Assembly (NCBI RefSeq): GCF_900128905.1
Contig: NZ_FQTV01000015.1
Location: 1-64,000, forward strand
Direction of reading: 5' to 3'
Length of the DNA stretch: 64,000 nt
Source of the DNA: Bacteroides luti
GTDB lineage: Bacteria; Bacteroidota; Bacteroidia; Bacteroidales; Bacteroidaceae
Both the position numbers and the translations under genes were made by a program. The notes beneath the pieces were generated by a model that saw only the letters and a list, made by a program, of their open reading frames with translations, made no database searches and had not been told where the DNA came from. Of the stretch, positions 35,801 through 43,718 are shown piece after piece (the first letter of the stretch is position 1; each line of letters starts with the position of its first letter).

Positions 35801-37210
35801 GCAATATCCACTTCGGCCGGAGCAGAAGTGCAAAAACCGTTGGCAACGGTGGTTATTGGTGGATTGATTACTTCTACATTGCTGACTCTGATAATTCTTC
35901 CGGTATTCTATGTTATATTCTCTACTCATAGTTTTAAAGCACTGTTTAAACGTAAATCAATGAAAACACTTTCAGTATTCCTGCTCTTGCTTTTAGCAGC
36001 ACCGGCTTTTAATGGTATAAAAGCTCAGCAATCAAAGACTGTTAGTTTGCATGATGCTATTCAACTGGCATTGGACAACAACCTGAACGTTCGTTCTTCA
36101 GCATATTCAGTTGATGCTCAGAAAGCTCTGAAAGGAGCTTCATGGGATTTGGGGAAAACCAGCGTTGAAATGCAGTATGGCAAATTTAATTCTTATACGA
36201 AAGATAATAGTTTTACTGTATCGCAGTCTATAGCATTCCCAACTGTTTATATGAACCAAAGTAAACTGGCCGATGCTAAGGTGAAGAGTAGTGAATGGCA
36301 ATTAAAGGGTTCACGCCTTGAAACTGCAACTATGGTAAAACAGGTTTATTGGCAGCTTGCTTTTCTGCACTCAAAACAAAAATTGCTGAGTTATCAGGAT
36401 AGTTTGTATACTGGTTTCCTGCGAGCTGCAGAATTGCGAACCAAAGTTGGTGAAACCAATAAACTGGAAATGATTACCGCTCGTTCTCAGAGTATGGAGA
36501 TTAAAAACCAACTGCGCCAAACAGTTGCAGATATGGATATATTGAGAAGAAAGTTGCAGACTCTTTTAAATACAGATGTTCTTTATTCTCCGGCAGATAG
36601 TATATTGAAGCGAATAGAATATACTCCATTAATTGATAGTATGGCTGTAGCTCAAAATCCATCGCTTGGATATGTGCAACAACAAGTTCAGGTTTCACAG
36701 ATTGAAAGGAAGTTGGAAAAGAGCAAGATGTTGCCCGACTTTAGTATCGGTTATTCCAGTCAGACAATGGTGGGAACGCAAGATGTAAATGGTGTATCAA
36801 GAGCTTTTGGAAGGGGAGACCGGTTTAATTCTGTGCAAATAGGAGTAGCCGTTCCGCTTTGGTTTGTTTCTGGTAATTCGAAAAACAAAGCTGCCAAAAT
36901 CTCTGAGAAGATTGCTAAGACTAATGCCGAAAGTTATTCGAAAGAGTTATCGGGAAGTTATCGCTCTTTGCTTGATGAATATAGTAAATATTCCGGTAGT
37001 GTAGATTATTATGAGAAGCAGGCTATTCCCGAGGCCAATCTTATTATTGACCAATCTACACGCAGCTATAAATCGGGAGCTATGGATTATTTTGAATATG
37101 TACTGAGTCTTGGAAGAGCCTTAGATATAAAGCAGAACTATCTTGATACTCTTAATAGCTATAATCAAACCATCATTAATATCGAATTTATAACAGGTAA
37201 AATATTCTAA
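32822..37210 (+). CDS. CusA/CzcA-type heavy-metal RND pump fused to a TolC-like outer membrane factor
   Basis: A 1462-residue fusion. Residues 1-1040 are an HME-RND inner membrane proton antiporter: first membrane helix 12-30, LPIDAIPDITNNQVQI, a long periplasmic domain with YNRDRLAQYGISIDDVN, and membrane bundles including GVGFIALFGVAVLNGIVLISEFNRL. A second signal-like segment begins at M1047 (MKTLSVFLLLLLAAPAFNGIKAQ). Residues 1070-1462 are a TolC-family coiled coil (SLHDAIQLALDNNLNVRSSAY, KMLPDFSIGYSSQTMV, YEKQAIPEANLIIDQSTRSYKSGAMDYFEYV). RND-TolC fusions are known in Bacteroidetes. Either the chain is cleaved at the internal AQ site, or the TolC part is started separately at the in-frame ATG 35960. 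The adaptor gene follows 2 nt later. Cation specificity is not certain; copper/silver or zinc/cobalt/cadmium are candidates. Confidence 0.93.
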   Translation: MIERIIQFSIKNKFIIGLFIVALIGWGTYSLTRLPIDAIPDITNNQVQIISIAPSLAVQEVESVITAPIEVAVANIPDIIELRSISRLGLSVVTVVFKDNVDVYWARQQLNERLKEAEEVIPSGLAKIELAPISTGLGEIFQYRLAVEKGYEHKYTPMELRTLQDWVVRREMLGTPGVAEINSYGGFVKQYEIAVNPERLRAMNLTLTDIFNALEKNNENTGSAYIDKKPMAYFIRGIGLVKTIEDIQKIVVRSNSSGMPVLIRDVATVQYGNATRYGAFVVDTTESVGGVVMMLKGANAHRVIKDVETRIESIQKSLPKGVKIEPFLNRSDLVGRSISTVSRNLIEGALIVIFVLVLFLGNVRAGLVVASVIPLSMLFALSMMNLFGVSGNLMSLGAIDFGLIVDGAVIIVESVVHHVSKASSKLDGRTLTQNEMDESVFKASSRIRKAAAFGEIIILIVYLPIMALTGIEGKMFQPMAFVVCFAILGAFILSLTYVPMVSALFLDRKTVHKRNFSDKLMDKIHRFFNPIFKLALRRKRTVSISAVVAFVLSMFLFNSLGGEFIPQLEEGDLAAGVITLQGGSLSNTVEVVEKANKILLDNFPEIKHIVCKIGAGEIPTDPTPMETGDYIITLKDKSEWTSAETREELVEKMEEKLIPLAGVKFEFQQPIQMRFNELMSGSKQDVAVKIFGDDLNTLADKAVDVEKIIKEVDGAEDISVEKVTGLAQIQVNYNRDRLAQYGISIDDVNKVLRSAFAGSQAGVVYDEEKRFDLVVRLDKDYRQNLDDVKSLSVVAPNGEQIPFEQLADISIKSGPAQVSREETKRRITIGFNVRNRDVQSVISDVTAKINKQITLPTGYYISYGGQFKNLEAAKDRLAIALPIALLLIFVLLYFTFHSVKQTLLIYTAVPLSAIGGVLALWIRGMNFSISAGVGFIALFGVAVLNGIVLISEFNRLEKDGFEDITERVIKGLQTRLRPVIMTAAAASLGFLPMAISTSAGAEVQKPLATVVIGGLITSTLLTLIILPVFYVIFSTHSFKALFKRKSMKTLSVFLLLLLAAPAFNGIKAQQSKTVSLHDAIQLALDNNLNVRSSAYSVDAQKALKGASWDLGKTSVEMQYGKFNSYTKDNSFTVSQSIAFPTVYMNQSKLADAKVKSSEWQLKGSRLETATMVKQVYWQLAFLHSKQKLLSYQDSLYTGFLRAAELRTKVGETNKLEMITARSQSMEIKNQLRQTVADMDILRRKLQTLLNTDVLYSPADSILKRIEYTPLIDSMAVAQNPSLGYVQQQVQVSQIERKLEKSKMLPDFSIGYSSQTMVGTQDVNGVSRAFGRGDRFNSVQIGVAVPLWFVSGNSKNKAAKISEKIAKTNAESYSKELSGSYRSLLDEYSKYSGSVDYYEKQAIPEANLIIDQSTRSYKSGAMDYFEYVLSLGRALDIKQNYLDTLNSYNQTIINIEFITGKIF

Positions 37211-37212
37211 AA

Positions 37213-38406
37213 ATGAACTATATGTCAAAATATAAATTTATCACTGTTTCTTTTCTGGTTGTGTTAGTTACAGTGTTAGCTGCATGTGGAGGAAGTAAAA
37301 AAACAGACGAAGAAAGTAAAGAAGTCGAAGTGCTTCCGGAAGATATTGTAGAAATGCGCTTTGATCAGATAAAACTGGCCGATATTCAGCTTGGGAAAAT
37401 AGAGACTCGTTCTTTAAGTGGTACCACTAAAGTAAACGGTGTAGTATCTGTTGCACCACAAAGCTTTGCCACTGTTTGTGCGCCAATGGGCGGTTATGTG
37501 AAGAGAACTTCACTTCTGCCTGGCACTTTGGTTAATAAGGGGCAATTACTTGCCGTGATTGAAAATCCAGAGTTTATTGATCTTCAACAGAGTTATCTTG
37601 AAGCAAAGAACAAATATAAGTTTGCGGTGGCAGAACACAAGCGCCATTCTGAATTGTACGAGAATGATGTCTATTCTCAAAAAAGTATGCAACAGAATAC
37701 TGCCGATTATAAGAGTTTGAAGGCTCAGTTAAATGCTTTAAGACAGAAGCTTGCTCTTATAGGCATAAATCCCGATAAATTGAATGAAAACACTATTCAT
37801 TCTTCTACTTCCATCGTATCTCCTATAACAGGCTATGTAAAATCTGTAAATGTAAACATCGGAAAGTACGTTACTCCGTCCGATATTATGTTCGAGATAG
37901 TCAATAATGATAAGCTCTTCCTGGAGCTCACTCTTTTTGAAAAAGATGCAGCAAAAGTAAAAAAAGGACAAAAAATAAACTTCCTTATCAATAATGAATC
38001 AGATCAGCACGAAGCTATTGTGTTCCAAACCGGGAAATCAGTAAGTGGAGACAAAACTTATAAAGTTTATGCCAATGTGATGAGCAAATGTAAGAATGTT
38101 ATTCCCGGAATGTATGTAAATGCTGCTATCGAAACATTTGGTAATAAAGTAACCGCTTTGCCTTCGGAAGCTATTGTTAGCTTTGATGATAAAGATTATA
38201 TCTTTGTTTTCGATAAGAATAAGCAGGAAAATGGGAAATCATTTACTGAATATCGCATGATTGAAGTTCGTAAAGGTGTTACCGATAGTGGTTATACAGA
38301 GGTTGTATTACCGGAAGATTTTGATGTAAATACTACCAAGGTGGTTATTAAAGGTGCTTATAACTTACTCTCTGCTAAGAAAAATGCAGGAGAAATGAGT
38401 TGCTAG
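37213..38406 (+). CDS. Efflux RND transporter periplasmic adaptor subunit, lipoprotein
   Basis: Membrane fusion protein of the pump, linking the RND part to the TolC part. It has 397 residues with a lipobox LAAC (Cys25, followed by GGSKKT). Domains run as for the CusB/CzcB family: barrel-sandwich strands (TVCAPMGGYVKRTSLLPGTLVNKGQLLAVIENPEF), helical hairpin (QQSYLEAKNKYKFAVAEHKRHSELYENDVYS), second lipoyl half (IVSPITGYVKSVNVNIGKYV) and beta-barrel (LELTLFEKDAAKVKKGQKINF). It is placed 2 nt after the RND-TolC gene. Its start may be ATG 37213 or the ATG three codons later. Its stop overlaps a convergent small gene by 4 bp. Confidence 0.93.
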   Translation: MNYMSKYKFITVSFLVVLVTVLAACGGSKKTDEESKEVEVLPEDIVEMRFDQIKLADIQLGKIETRSLSGTTKVNGVVSVAPQSFATVCAPMGGYVKRTSLLPGTLVNKGQLLAVIENPEFIDLQQSYLEAKNKYKFAVAEHKRHSELYENDVYSQKSMQQNTADYKSLKAQLNALRQKLALIGINPDKLNENTIHSSTSIVSPITGYVKSVNVNIGKYVTPSDIMFEIVNNDKLFLELTLFEKDAAKVKKGQKINFLINNESDQHEAIVFQTGKSVSGDKTYKVYANVMSKCKNVIPGMYVNAAIETFGNKVTALPSEAIVSFDDKDYIFVFDKNKQENGKSFTEYRMIEVRKGVTDSGYTEVVLPEDFDVNTTKVVIKGAYNLLSAKKNAGEMSC

Positions 38407-38609
38407 TTATTCATTACCAAATTGCATAAAAACAAATAAGGCAGACCCTTATCGTCTGCCTTATTCTTCTTTCTGTTGTACGCCTTCTTCGAAGGTACTA
38501 CTTTCCGATAGTTTATCGGGTGTCCGTGTTGTTCAATCTCCGCTTCCCTGCTTCCAAGACGAGCAGCCTTTACATAATCCATCAAAGGATTACTCTTTTT
38601 CTTTTTCAT
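38403..38609 (-). CDS. Small basic protein conserved in Bacteroides-type genomes, function unknown
   Basis: A 68-residue, lysine- and arginine-rich cytoplasmic protein with no signal peptide. The pattern NPLMDYVKAARLGSREAEIEQHGHPINY followed by SKKAYNRKKNKADDKGLP is the look of a small protein I have seen in other Bacteroides, so I regard it as real; there is no known function. Its promoter has a -7 box TAACTTTG at 38629-38636, 20 nt upstream. The C-terminal codons overlap the end of the pump adaptor gene by 4 bp and contain a perfect terminator-like hairpin. Confidence 0.72.
   Translation of the reverse strand: MKKKKSNPLMDYVKAARLGSREAEIEQHGHPINYRKVVPSKKAYNRKKNKADDKGLPYLFLCNLVMNN
38435..38465. 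terminator. Hairpin at the convergent gene ends
   Basis: AATAAGGCAGAC (38435-38446) and GTCTGCCTTATT (38454-38465) form a 12-bp perfect stem with a 7-nt loop. Both flanks are T-rich on the strand read, so it can stop transcripts of the pump operon and of the small gene. It lies inside the coding sequence of the small protein. Confidence 0.75.
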
Positions 38610-38628
38610 AACTCTTGTAAATTTTCTG

Positions 38629-38636
38629 CAAAGTTA
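38629..38636 (-). promoter_or_regulatory. -7 box of the small basic protein gene
   Basis: TAACTTTG on the minus strand, 20 nt upstream of the start codon. Confidence 0.6.
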
Positions 38637-38706
38637 CAGCATTTTTTTGTATTTGCTTTATTTGTTTTCTTTTTCATTTTCTCTCTGAAAACAAAACTAT
38701 TTTTTT

Positions 38707-38820
38707 CATCCCTCACTCCCTCACCAAAATCAATTAAACCAGTTATTTACAGTAAAATAAAAAGTGAGGGATGCAAGTTTATCCCTCACTCATCTCTCAC
38801 TTTTCGGCTCTACCCTCACT
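38707..38820. repeat. Cluster of CCCTCACT repeats with an inverted pair
   Basis: CATCCCTCACT at 38707-38717 is the exact inverse of AGTGAGGGATG at 38763-38773. Further direct copies of CCCTCACT occur at 38783-38790 and 38813-38820, and related CTCAC words lie between. One more copy of ATCCCTCACT sits near 24804 in another intergenic region. It probably acts as a terminator or processing hairpin at the 3' end of the DJ-1 gene. Confidence 0.6.
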
Positions 38821-38842
38821 TTTTTGAGTAAAAAAGTAGCTT

Positions 38843-39520
38843 TTAGTGCAATACTTTCAGTAATTCCTTGGCTACAGCTTCAGATGAGGCTGGGTTTTGT
38901 CCCGTAATCAGTAAGCCATCTTTCCTGATGTACGTGCCCCAATCGTGACCTTTACTGTAATGGCCGCCTAGTTTTTGTATTTCATCTTCCAGCAAGAACG
39001 GAACAATCTTGTTCAGTTGTACGGCTTCTTCTTCAGAATTGGAGAATCCTGTAACTTCTTTGCCTTTTACCAATGGTTCACCGTTAGGAGCTTTTACGTT
39101 GAGAAGTACACCTGGAGCATGACATACAAATGCAACAGGTTTACTGGCAGCATAAAAATCCTCAATCAGTTTAATGGAATTTTTATCGTTTGCCAAATCC
39201 CATAGTGGCCCATGTCCGCCGGGATAAAAAACAGCATCATAATCTGCCGGGTTCACTTCGCTCAGTTTCAGCGTATGAGCAAGTTTTTCTTTCAGCGCTT
39301 CGTCTTTATAAAACCTCACAGTGGCCGGTGTCTGAAAATCGGGCAATTCACTTTTAGGATCAATCGGTGGTTGTCCGCCTTTTGGCGAAGCAATTGTGAT
39401 ACTAGCCTGAGCATCAGACAGGGTATAATATGGTGCTGCAAATTCTTCTACCCAGAATCCGGTTTTATGTCCGGTATTTCCCAGTTCATCGTGGGAGGTA
39501 AGTACAAATAATATTTTCAT
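38843..39520 (-). CDS. DJ-1/PfpI family protein (Hsp31-like type 1 glutamine amidotransferase domain)
   Basis: Cytoplasmic protein of 225 residues, of the DJ-1/ThiJ/PfpI superfamily. The start MKILFVLTSHD and the segment VFYPGGHGPLWDL precede the nucleophile elbow AFVCHAPGVLLN, where the cysteine is the reactive residue. The Hsp31-type features GFWVEEFAAPYYTL and GHYSKGHDWGTYIRKDGLLITGQNPASS are present. Members act as glyoxalase III, chaperones or deglycases; which applies is unknown. ATG 39520 gives the standard N terminus; a 26-residue extension from an upstream ATG looks unlike protein. It is monocistronic on the minus strand, divergent from metA. Confidence 0.9.
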   Translation of the reverse strand: MKILFVLTSHDELGNTGHKTGFWVEEFAAPYYTLSDAQASITIASPKGGQPPIDPKSELPDFQTPATVRFYKDEALKEKLAHTLKLSEVNPADYDAVFYPGGHGPLWDLANDKNSIKLIEDFYAASKPVAFVCHAPGVLLNVKAPNGEPLVKGKEVTGFSNSEEEAVQLNKIVPFLLEDEIQKLGGHYSKGHDWGTYIRKDGLLITGQNPASSEAVAKELLKVLH

Positions 39521-39873
39521 ATCTCTGTTTATTAATGGTTGATTATCATTTATTTTGTGATAGATAACGCAGTTCTCTTCACATTGTTCACTGATCACGC
39601 TACTAATTTAATCAATTTAATACCATTAGCTAATACTTTTCCCTAGGAAAATTAACCATTTATCCCTGAATAATTACTGTTAGGGTCCCGACCATAAATG
39701 AATATCCTCCCGACTCTGATATTTTAACCTCCCGACCTTAATATCACAGCCTCCCGACCCTAATAATAATAATTGCTCGGTTCTGGATTAAACTAACCTT
39801 TATAAATGGTTAATTATGAATTATGTTTAGATTAATTAGTCGGGCAATCTGAATAAGATATCTTGGAAATGAT
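39521..39873. other. Intergenic region between the DJ-1 gene and metA
   Basis: About 350 bases between divergent genes. It contains a palindrome TTTTCCTAGGAAAA-like word near 39640, the four-unit tandem repeat at 39686-39773, and an 8-bp inverted pair (ATTGCTCG at 39772-39779 and CGGGCAAT at 39841-39848) enclosing a smaller TAACC/GGTTA hairpin. No coding region is seen. Confidence 0.6.
39686..39773. repeat. Four-unit tandem repeat with exact 22-bp period
   Basis: The heptamer TCCCGAC starts at 39686, 39708, 39730 and 39752, exactly 22 bp apart each time. Each of the first three units ends in CC, and a TRATA-like word is conserved in the middle. The rest of each unit diverges. A 22-bp spacing is about two turns of B-DNA, so a protein binding the heptamer would sit on one face. 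The block ends about 100 nt upstream of the metA -7 box. Confidence 0.85.
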
Positions 39874-39881
39874 TACTTTTG
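39874..39881 (+). promoter_or_regulatory. -7 box of metA
   Basis: TACTTTTG on the plus strand, 29 nt before the ATG at 39911. It lies inside the longest frame and therefore excludes starts upstream of it. The short leader leaves no room for a riboswitch. Confidence 0.65.
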
Positions 39882-39910
39882 CAGTTGATATTAAAATTTT
39901 AGTTAAGAAG

Positions 39911-40828
39911 ATGCCGTTAAATTTACCTGATAAATTACCTGCTATTGAACTGTTGAAGGAAGAGAATATCTTTGTGATAGATAATTCTCGCGCCAGTCAG
40001 CAGGATATTCGTCCACTTAAGATTGTGATTCTCAATCTGATGCCGATAAAGATCACCACAGAAACCGATTTGATTCGCCTGTTATCCAACACGCCACTCC
40101 AATTGGAAGTCTTGTTTATGAAGCTGAAAAGCCATACTTCAAAGAATACTCCTATAGAACACATGATGACTTTCTATGAGGACTTTGAAAATATGAAAAA
40201 CGAGAAGTATGATGGTATGATTATTACCGGTGCTCCGGTGGAGCAAATGGACTATCAGGACGTTACTTACTGGGACGAGATAACGGAAATCTTTGATTGG
40301 GCCAGAACTCACGTTACATCTACACTTTATATCTGCTGGGCTGCGCAAGCCGGACTGTATCATTATTACGGTGTGCCTAAGTACCCGCTCGATAAAAAGA
40401 TGTTTGGTGTGTTTAATCATACTCCCGAGAATTTGCTTAACCCTATTTTCCGTGGCTTTGATGATGTGTTCTATGTTCCTCACAGCCGCCATACGGAAAT
40501 TCGCAGGGAAGATATTTTGAAGGTGCCCGAACTGGAAATCCTTTCAGAGTCGGATGAGGCCGGAGTGTATCTGGTTATGGGAAGAAACGGAAGAGAGTTC
40601 TTCGTAACCGGACATTCGGAATATTCACCTCTTACGCTTGATGAAGAGTATAAACGCGACCTTGCCAAAGGACTCGATATTCAGATCCCTTGCAATTATT
40701 ATCGTGACAATAACCCTGATAACGAGCCGCTGGTTCGTTGGCGTGGTCATGCCAATTTGTTGTTTGCTAATTGGCTCAATTACTTTGTATATCAGGAAAC
40801 TCCGTTTAATATTGACGATATTAAATGA
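39911..40828 (+). CDS. metA: Homoserine O-acyltransferase (MetA family)
   Basis: First committed step of methionine synthesis: transfer of a succinyl or acetyl group to homoserine. The 305-residue protein starts [21 protein letters not shown], the standard MetA N terminus. It has the [25 protein letters not shown] block, the catalytic cysteine in [17 protein letters not shown], and VPHSRHTE plus FVTGHSEY, the latter carrying the catalytic histidine region. Substrate choice (acetyl or succinyl) depends on a single active-site residue that I do not assign. ATG 39911 is preferred because a promoter box lies at 39874-39881. The next gene overlaps by 4 bp. Confidence 0.94.
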   Translation: MPLNLPDKLPAIELLKEENIFVIDNSRASQQDIRPLKIVILNLMPIKITTETDLIRLLSNTPLQLEVLFMKLKSHTSKNTPIEHMMTFYEDFENMKNEKYDGMIITGAPVEQMDYQDVTYWDEITEIFDWARTHVTSTLYICWAAQAGLYHYYGVPKYPLDKKMFGVFNHTPENLLNPIFRGFDDVFYVPHSRHTEIRREDILKVPELEILSESDEAGVYLVMGRNGREFFVTGHSEYSPLTLDEEYKRDLAKGLDIQIPCNYYRDNNPDNEPLVRWRGHANLLFANWLNYFVYQETPFNIDDIK

Positions 40829-42645
40829 TGAAGCCAAGAAAAATAGAACTGCTGGCTCCGGCAAAGAATCTGGAGTGTGGTATCGAAGCGGTGAATCATG
40901 GTGCAGATGCAGTGTATATTGGAGCGCCTAAGTTCAGTGCACGTGCTGCTGCCGGAAATTCTCTGGAAGATATTGCTACGCTGGTGGAGCACGCCCATTT
41001 GTATAATGCAAAGATTTATGTTACGGTCAATACAATTCTTCATGATGAGGAGCTGAAAGAAACCGAAACGCTTATCTGGGATCTTTATAAAGTGGGAGTT
41101 GATGCGCTGATTGTTCAGGATATGTCTATAACCCGAATGAATCTGCCACCTATTGCTCTGCATGCAAGTACACAGTGTGATAACCGCACGCCTGAAAAAG
41201 TTAAATTCATGGCCGATGCCGGATTTGAACAGGTGGTACTTCCCCGTGAATTGTCGTTAGTAGAGATAAAGAAAATACATCAAACCACAGATGTGCCTTT
41301 GGAAGCTTTTGTTCACGGTGCTTTATGCGTGAGCTATAGCGGACAGTGTTACATCAGTCAGGCTCTTTTTGGCCGAAGCGCCAACAGGGGAGAGTGTGCA
41401 CAGGTTTGTCGCTTGCCGTTTAACCTGGTAGATGCCACCGGAAAAGTGATTGTTCGCAATAAACACTTACTTTCACTTAAAGATCTTAACCAGTCGGACA
41501 ATCTGGAAGCAATGCTCGACGCCGGTGTTTCTTCACTGAAAATAGAAGGACGACTCAAAGATGTAACTTACGTAAAGAATGTAACTGCCTATTATCGTCA
41601 GAAACTGGACGAGATATTTGCGCAACGACCAGAATATATCCGGGCTTCTTCCGGACATTGCAAGTATGAATTTACTCCACAGCTGGATAAAAGCTTTAGC
41701 CGTGGTTTCACTAACTATTTCCTTTTCAACCGTTCCAAAGAGATATCATCAATGGACACTCCTAAATCTTTGGGTGAGGAGATGGGCACGGTGAAAGAGT
41801 TGCGTGGAAATTACCTCACAGTGGCAGGAGTAAAGTCGTTCAATAACGGTGATGGTGTTTGCTTTATTAATGAGCACGGAGAACTCTCCGGCTTTCGTAT
41901 CAACAAGGTAGAGACTAACAAACTCTTTCCTCACGAAATGCCGAATGTGAAGCCCCGCACGGTGCTTTACCGCAATTTCGATCAGGAATTTGAGAAACTA
42001 TTGACGCGTAAATCTTCAGAACGGAAGATTGATGTGGAATTGTGCCTCGCCGAAAATAATTTTGGCTTTACACTCTCTGCGAAAGACGAGGATGGAAATG
42101 CTGTAAGCGTTACACTCCCTCGTGAGAAAGAGCTTGCTCGCACTCCGCAAGAAGATAATCTCCGCAATCAGTTGGGTAAACTGGGAAATACTCCGTTTGA
42201 AGCTTCACGGATTGATGTGGACTTTCAGGAAAACTGGTTCATCCCTGCTTCGGTATTGGCCGAACTAAGACGTGAAACTATTGATAAGCTGCTGCAGACC
42301 CGGAAAATCAACTACCGCCGTTCTGTACGAAAAATACAGCCTACTACTCATTCTTTCCCGTTAAACAAGCTCACATATCTGGGTAACGTGATGAATGCTG
42401 AGGCCGTAACGTTCTACAGAGATCATGGTGTGAAGGAAATACAACCGGCATTCGAAAAAACTCCGGTAGAAGGTGCTGCTTTAATGTTCTGCAAGCATTG
42501 CATTCGCTATAATCTGGGATATTGTCCTACTCATCAGGGAGAAAAATCTCCTTATACCGAGCCGTATTATCTTACGTACAAGGATAAAAAGTTCCGTTTA
42601 TCGTTTGATTGCAAAAATTGTGAGATGAAAGTGATTAATGAATAA
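40825..42645 (+). CDS. Peptidase U32 family protein, RlhA-like
   Basis: A 606-residue U32-family protein. The N terminus is [33 protein letters not shown], and the family signature is [19 protein letters not shown] followed by [11 protein letters not shown] (about 155-195). A DUF3656-like region is at about 390-490. Cysteines in [11 protein letters not shown] and [10 protein letters not shown] at the C terminus may bind metal or an iron-sulfur cluster. E. coli relatives hydroxylate RNA bases (RlhA on 23S rRNA, TrhP on tRNA), using prephenate-linked chemistry; the long form with DUF3656 is more like RlhA. It overlaps metA by 4 bp. Protease activity is not assumed. Confidence 0.9.
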   Translation: MMKPRKIELLAPAKNLECGIEAVNHGADAVYIGAPKFSARAAAGNSLEDIATLVEHAHLYNAKIYVTVNTILHDEELKETETLIWDLYKVGVDALIVQDMSITRMNLPPIALHASTQCDNRTPEKVKFMADAGFEQVVLPRELSLVEIKKIHQTTDVPLEAFVHGALCVSYSGQCYISQALFGRSANRGECAQVCRLPFNLVDATGKVIVRNKHLLSLKDLNQSDNLEAMLDAGVSSLKIEGRLKDVTYVKNVTAYYRQKLDEIFAQRPEYIRASSGHCKYEFTPQLDKSFSRGFTNYFLFNRSKEISSMDTPKSLGEEMGTVKELRGNYLTVAGVKSFNNGDGVCFINEHGELSGFRINKVETNKLFPHEMPNVKPRTVLYRNFDQEFEKLLTRKSSERKIDVELCLAENNFGFTLSAKDEDGNAVSVTLPREKELARTPQEDNLRNQLGKLGNTPFEASRIDVDFQENWFIPASVLAELRRETIDKLLQTRKINYRRSVRKIQPTTHSFPLNKLTYLGNVMNAEAVTFYRDHGVKEIQPAFEKTPVEGAALMFCKHCIRYNLGYCPTHQGEKSPYTEPYYLTYKDKKFRLSFDCKNCEMKVINE

Positions 42646-42653
42646 TTAGAATC

Positions 42654-43703
42654 ATGAAAAGGAAAGAGCAAGATTTTCTACATAAAAAGGCGATTATGTC
42701 GCTGTTGAATGCTTTTAGAGGAACTGAATTGCTTTTTGTCATGCATAGTCTCTTACTCTTTTTTACGCTTTTTCTCTCTGTTACTTTTTATTCCTGTAAG
42801 TATACCGAACCAAAAATAGATAAAGAGGAGATTTCTGATAAATCGAAAGATTCTCTTTATCAGTTATACCATTATCACTATACGCTGAATAAGAACCTCG
42901 AGGCCTGGTCGGATACGGTTAAGCTTGCACAACTTCCCTTTAAGGATAAGTTTGTAACCATAACCAAAGGAGATAGGGTAGTAGTGGCCGAGTTTATGGT
43001 ACAGCCATCGGATACGGTGGATTCTGTCTGGGTAAAAGTAGCCCGTGATCAGAAAACCCAAGGATGGGTTCACGAATCAACGATTGTTAATAACTTTGTT
43101 CCCGTTAATCCCGGTTCTCAGGCTATTTTTGTGTTTAGTCATACCCACGCCTCTTATTCTCTGATTATTGTAACACTTGTATTGGCTATCTATCTTTTCC
43201 GGGTTTATCGGAAAAAGAAGCTCATGCTGGTTTATTTTAACGATATCAACAGTGTATATCCGTTGATGCTTTGTTTTCTCCTGGCTTTCTCTGCTACCAT
43301 TTATGAGAGTATGCAGATGTTTGCTCCGGAAACGTGGCAACATTTTTACTTTAATCCTACGCTGAGCCCATTTAAGGTGCCCTTTATACTTTCTGTATTT
43401 GTGCTGAGTATATGGGCCTTTATCGTGGTATTTCTGGCTTCGCTCGAAGAATTGTTCCGTCAGCTTTCTCCTTCCTCTGCTTTCTTGTATTTGATGGGAT
43501 TGGCAGCTTGCTGTATTTTCTGCTATTTCTTCTTTATAATTGCTACATCGTTTTACATAGGTTACCTGTTTCTGGCTTATTTCTTCTACCTCCTTATGAA
43601 GAAGGTTAATGGAAGAATGACGTATAAATACCGGTGTGGCAAGTGTGGAGCGCTGATGAAAGATAAAGGAGAATGTCCTTCCTGCGGAGCAATTAATCAG
43701 TAA
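42654..43703 (+). CDS. Membrane protein with SH3-like domain and C-terminal zinc ribbon
   Basis: A 349-residue protein I do not recognise by name. A first membrane segment or signal lies near residues 27-47. An extracytoplasmic SH3-like part follows (about 95-145; KFVTITKGDRVVVAEF, WVKVARDQKTQGWVHESTIV). Then come about five more hydrophobic segments (about 165-310). The C terminus is a compact zinc ribbon, YRCGKCGALMKDKGECPSCGAINQ, with two CxxC pairs. It is encoded 8 nt after the U32 gene. The layout suggests a sensor or quality-control protein linking an envelope domain to a cytoplasmic zinc ribbon. That is inference only. Confidence 0.8.
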   Translation: MKRKEQDFLHKKAIMSLLNAFRGTELLFVMHSLLLFFTLFLSVTFYSCKYTEPKIDKEEISDKSKDSLYQLYHYHYTLNKNLEAWSDTVKLAQLPFKDKFVTITKGDRVVVAEFMVQPSDTVDSVWVKVARDQKTQGWVHESTIVNNFVPVNPGSQAIFVFSHTHASYSLIIVTLVLAIYLFRVYRKKKLMLVYFNDINSVYPLMLCFLLAFSATIYESMQMFAPETWQHFYFNPTLSPFKVPFILSVFVLSIWAFIVVFLASLEELFRQLSPSSAFLYLMGLAACCIFCYFFFIIATSFYIGYLFLAYFFYLLMKKVNGRMTYKYRCGKCGALMKDKGECPSCGAINQ

Positions 43704-43718
43704 TCTGCAGAAAAAGAA

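Noticed and set aside
35960..37210. A separate tolC gene
   Set aside because: The frame is continuous with the RND pump and no stop codon or frameshift separates them. It is annotated as a fusion, with internal initiation kept as an open possibility.
39686..39773. A CRISPR array
   Set aside because: The conserved part is only 7 nt in a 22-nt period, there are no spacers of 30 nt or so, and no cas genes are near.
39772..39910. A SAM riboswitch upstream of metA
   Set aside because: The hairpin there is upstream of the -7 box, and the leader between the expected transcript start and the ATG is only about 23 nt. I could not match it to SAM-I or SAM-II consensus parts.
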